Assembly (NCBI RefSeq): GCF_030378205.1
Contig: NZ_CP127385.1
Coordinates: forward strand, 2,148,001 to 2,212,000
Direction of reading: 5' to 3'
DNA: 64,000 nucleotides
Source of the DNA: Bradyrhizobium sp. NP1
GTDB taxonomy: Bacteria > Pseudomonadota > Alphaproteobacteria > Rhizobiales > Xanthobacteraceae
Part shown: piece after piece, positions 62,748 through 64,000 of the stretch
How the letters are laid out: every line of letters starts with the position of its first letter
Position numbering within the stretch: the first letter of the stretch is position 1
Translations under genes and position numbers: made by a program
Notes under the pieces: generated by a model
Databases searched by the model: none
Told to the model about the DNA's origin: nothing
The model's input: the letters and a program-made list of their open reading frames with translations, nothing else

Positions 62748-64000
62748 ATGACGGAGCAGGGTCGCGTCTGGTTTCGCTACGGTTCGGCCGCGGGGGCGGC
62801 CGCGCTCGCTTTCCTGTTTCGCCTGATGCTGCAGCCCTATTTCGAAGGGCGGGCCTTCACGGTCATTTTCGTTCCGGTCGTCGCCTTTGCCGCGTTCGCG
62901 GGCGGCCGGGGTCCCGCGATTCTGGCGAGCGTGCTGTGCCTCGGCATTACGGCCTTCTTCCTGGGCGGCAGCCTCGGCGAGCCCGCCAACCTGATCGATG
63001 TCGCCTTCTTTGCCGTGCTCGGGCCGATCCTGGGCTTCATCGGCGACCGGCTTTTGCGGGAGACGGAGGAATCGCGTTACCGCCAGGTGCATCTGCAGTC
63101 GATCCTCGACACCGTGCCGGAAGCGGTCATCGTGATCGACGATCGCGGCATCATGCGCTCCTTCAGCGTCACCGCCGAACGGCTGTTCGGCTGGTCGGCG
63201 GAGGAGGTGATCGGAAAGAATGTGTCGATCCTGATGCCGACCCCCTACCGCGACGAGCATGACAGCTACCTCGATCGGTACCACAAGACCGGGGAACGGC
63301 GGATCATCGGCATCGGACGCATCGTCGTCGGCGAGCGCAAGGACGGCTCGACCTTCCCGATGGAATTGGCGGTCGGCGAGGCTCGCGTCGGCACCGAGCG
63401 GTTCTTCACGGGCTTCGTCCGCGACCTGACGGAGCGGCGGACGCAGGAGCGGCGCATGCAGGAGCTGCAGTCGGAGCTCGTCCATGTGTCCCGGCTGACC
63501 GCGATGGGGGAAATGGCCTCTTCCCTCGCGCATGAGCTGAACCAGCCGTTGTCGGCCATCACCAGCTATCTGCGCGGCGCCGCGACGCTGCTGAAGGCCG
63601 ATCAACCCGACAAGGCCCGCGTCCGCGAGGCGATCGAGCGAAGCGCCGATCAGGCGCTGCGTGCCGGCGACATCATCAAGCGGCTGCGCGAGTTCGTCGC
63701 CAAGGGCGAAACCCAGCACAGCCTGGAAGATCCCGCCGTGCTCGTCGAGGAGGCGGCGGCGCTCGCTCTGGTCGGCGCCAGGGAGCAGGGCGTGCGTGTG
63801 GTGTTGCGCTGCGACCACGATCTTCCCGAGGTCGTGGTCGACAAGATCCAGATCCAGCAGGTCGCGCTCAACCTGATCAGGAATGCGGTGGAGGCGATGG
63901 AAACCACGCGCCGCAGGGAGCTCACCGTGGTGGTGTCGCGCCAGGGCGCCTTCGCGTGCGTCTCGGTTGCCGACACGGGCACCGGAATCAGTCCCGAGAT
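62748..64000 (+). CDS. FixL-like oxygen-sensing histidine kinase, membrane form (partial)
   Basis: 417 codons to the window edge. Four hydrophobic helices (about 11-28, 36-50, 55-73, 82-98) precede a heme-PAS domain. By alignment with Bradyrhizobium FixL, His171 ([10 protein letters not shown]) is the heme ligand, Arg177 and Arg191 (IIGIGR) are retained, and the position of His214 is Arg185. The HisKA phospho-acceptor is His262 in AHELNQPL. ATPase domain is cut. ATG at 62748; TTG at 62697 is possible. Response regulator not visible. Confidence 0.9.
   Translation, partial: MTEQGRVWFRYGSAAGAAALAFLFRLMLQPYFEGRAFTVIFVPVVAFAAFAGGRGPAILASVLCLGITAFFLGGSLGEPANLIDVAFFAVLGPILGFIGDRLLRETEESRYRQVHLQSILDTVPEAVIVIDDRGIMRSFSVTAERLFGWSAEEVIGKNVSILMPTPYRDEHDSYLDRYHKTGERRIIGIGRIVVGERKDGSTFPMELAVGEARVGTERFFTGFVRDLTERRTQERRMQELQSELVHVSRLTAMGEMASSLAHELNQPLSAITSYLRGAATLLKADQPDKARVREAIERSADQALRAGDIIKRLREFVAKGETQHSLEDPAVLVEEAAALALVGAREQGVRVVLRCDHDLPEVVVDKIQIQQVALNLIRNAVEAMETTRRRELTVVVSRQGAFACVSVADTGTGISPE

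Overview
The window looks like a chromosomal segment of a Bradyrhizobium-type alphaproteobacterium (Rhizobiales). The basis is very high GC content, a CcrM-type GANTC methyltransferase, a NadQ-type NAD regulator with nadABC, DUF1127/DUF6894/DUF1236/DUF3096 small proteins, an alphaproteobacterial SOS box, a FixL-like oxygen sensor with FixK/FNR-type boxes, and several intergenic repeat families that I recall from Bradyrhizobium genomes. Almost every gene is a housekeeping or small-accessory gene. I see no prophage, CRISPR array, rRNA operon or intact insertion sequence.

Layout. 0-5.6 kb: oxidative or detoxification genes (FAD monooxygenase, two glutathione S-transferases, LysR regulator divergent from a SnoaL-DUF1127-RidA operon). 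5.7-11 kb: ccrM with two GANTC sites at its start, neutral zinc metallopeptidase, moaB, a secreted TPR protein. 10.9-11.9 kb: gene-free and repeat-rich. 11.9-20.5 kb: MarR-GNAT fusion regulator with twin candidate operators, small glycosyltransferase divergent from an SOS-boxed radical SAM protein, glyoxalase-like protein, RNase HII, GT39-like membrane protein, uracil-DNA glycosylase, ETF-ubiquinone oxidoreductase. 20.7-31 kb: TPR protein, ispE, polyprenyl synthase, tRNA-modification-type methyltransferase, S49 peptidase, and glyQ/glyS split by a DUF559 gene lying inside a long inverted repeat. 31-44 kb: DUF1236 and DUF3096 proteins, ppdK with a basic N-terminal tail, SleB-type cell-wall hydrolase, the nadA-nadB-nadC operon with a palindromic candidate operator, MFS transporter, AcuI-like reductase. 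44-59 kb: DUF2339 membrane protein, a ygfZ-tag-HD-phosphatase-nadQ gene run, a dihydroorotase homolog with a changed metal ligand, SRAP protein, a tsaC-led four-gene operon, tRNA-Pro(CGG). 59.5-64 kb: an AraC regulator followed by what looks like a microoxic signalling module: two paralogous ~70-residue proteins each preceded by a FixK/FNR-type box, a PAS_5 protein between them, and a membrane-bound FixL-like kinase cut by the window end.

How parts fit together. NadQ (47.5 kb) probably controls nadABC (36.9-40.5 kb) through the palindrome just upstream of nadA. CcrM probably methylates its own start region. LexA probably controls the radical SAM gene. The 59.5-64 kb genes are probably oxygen regulated.

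The least explained signal is a family of palindromic units of 76-79 bp that occur as tandem pairs at 7.2, 42.2 and 54.2 kb, with a degenerate single at 24.6 kb. They share CTAGTG/CACTAG-type ends and fixed spacing, while their inner stems differ. Each pair sits just upstream of a gene start.
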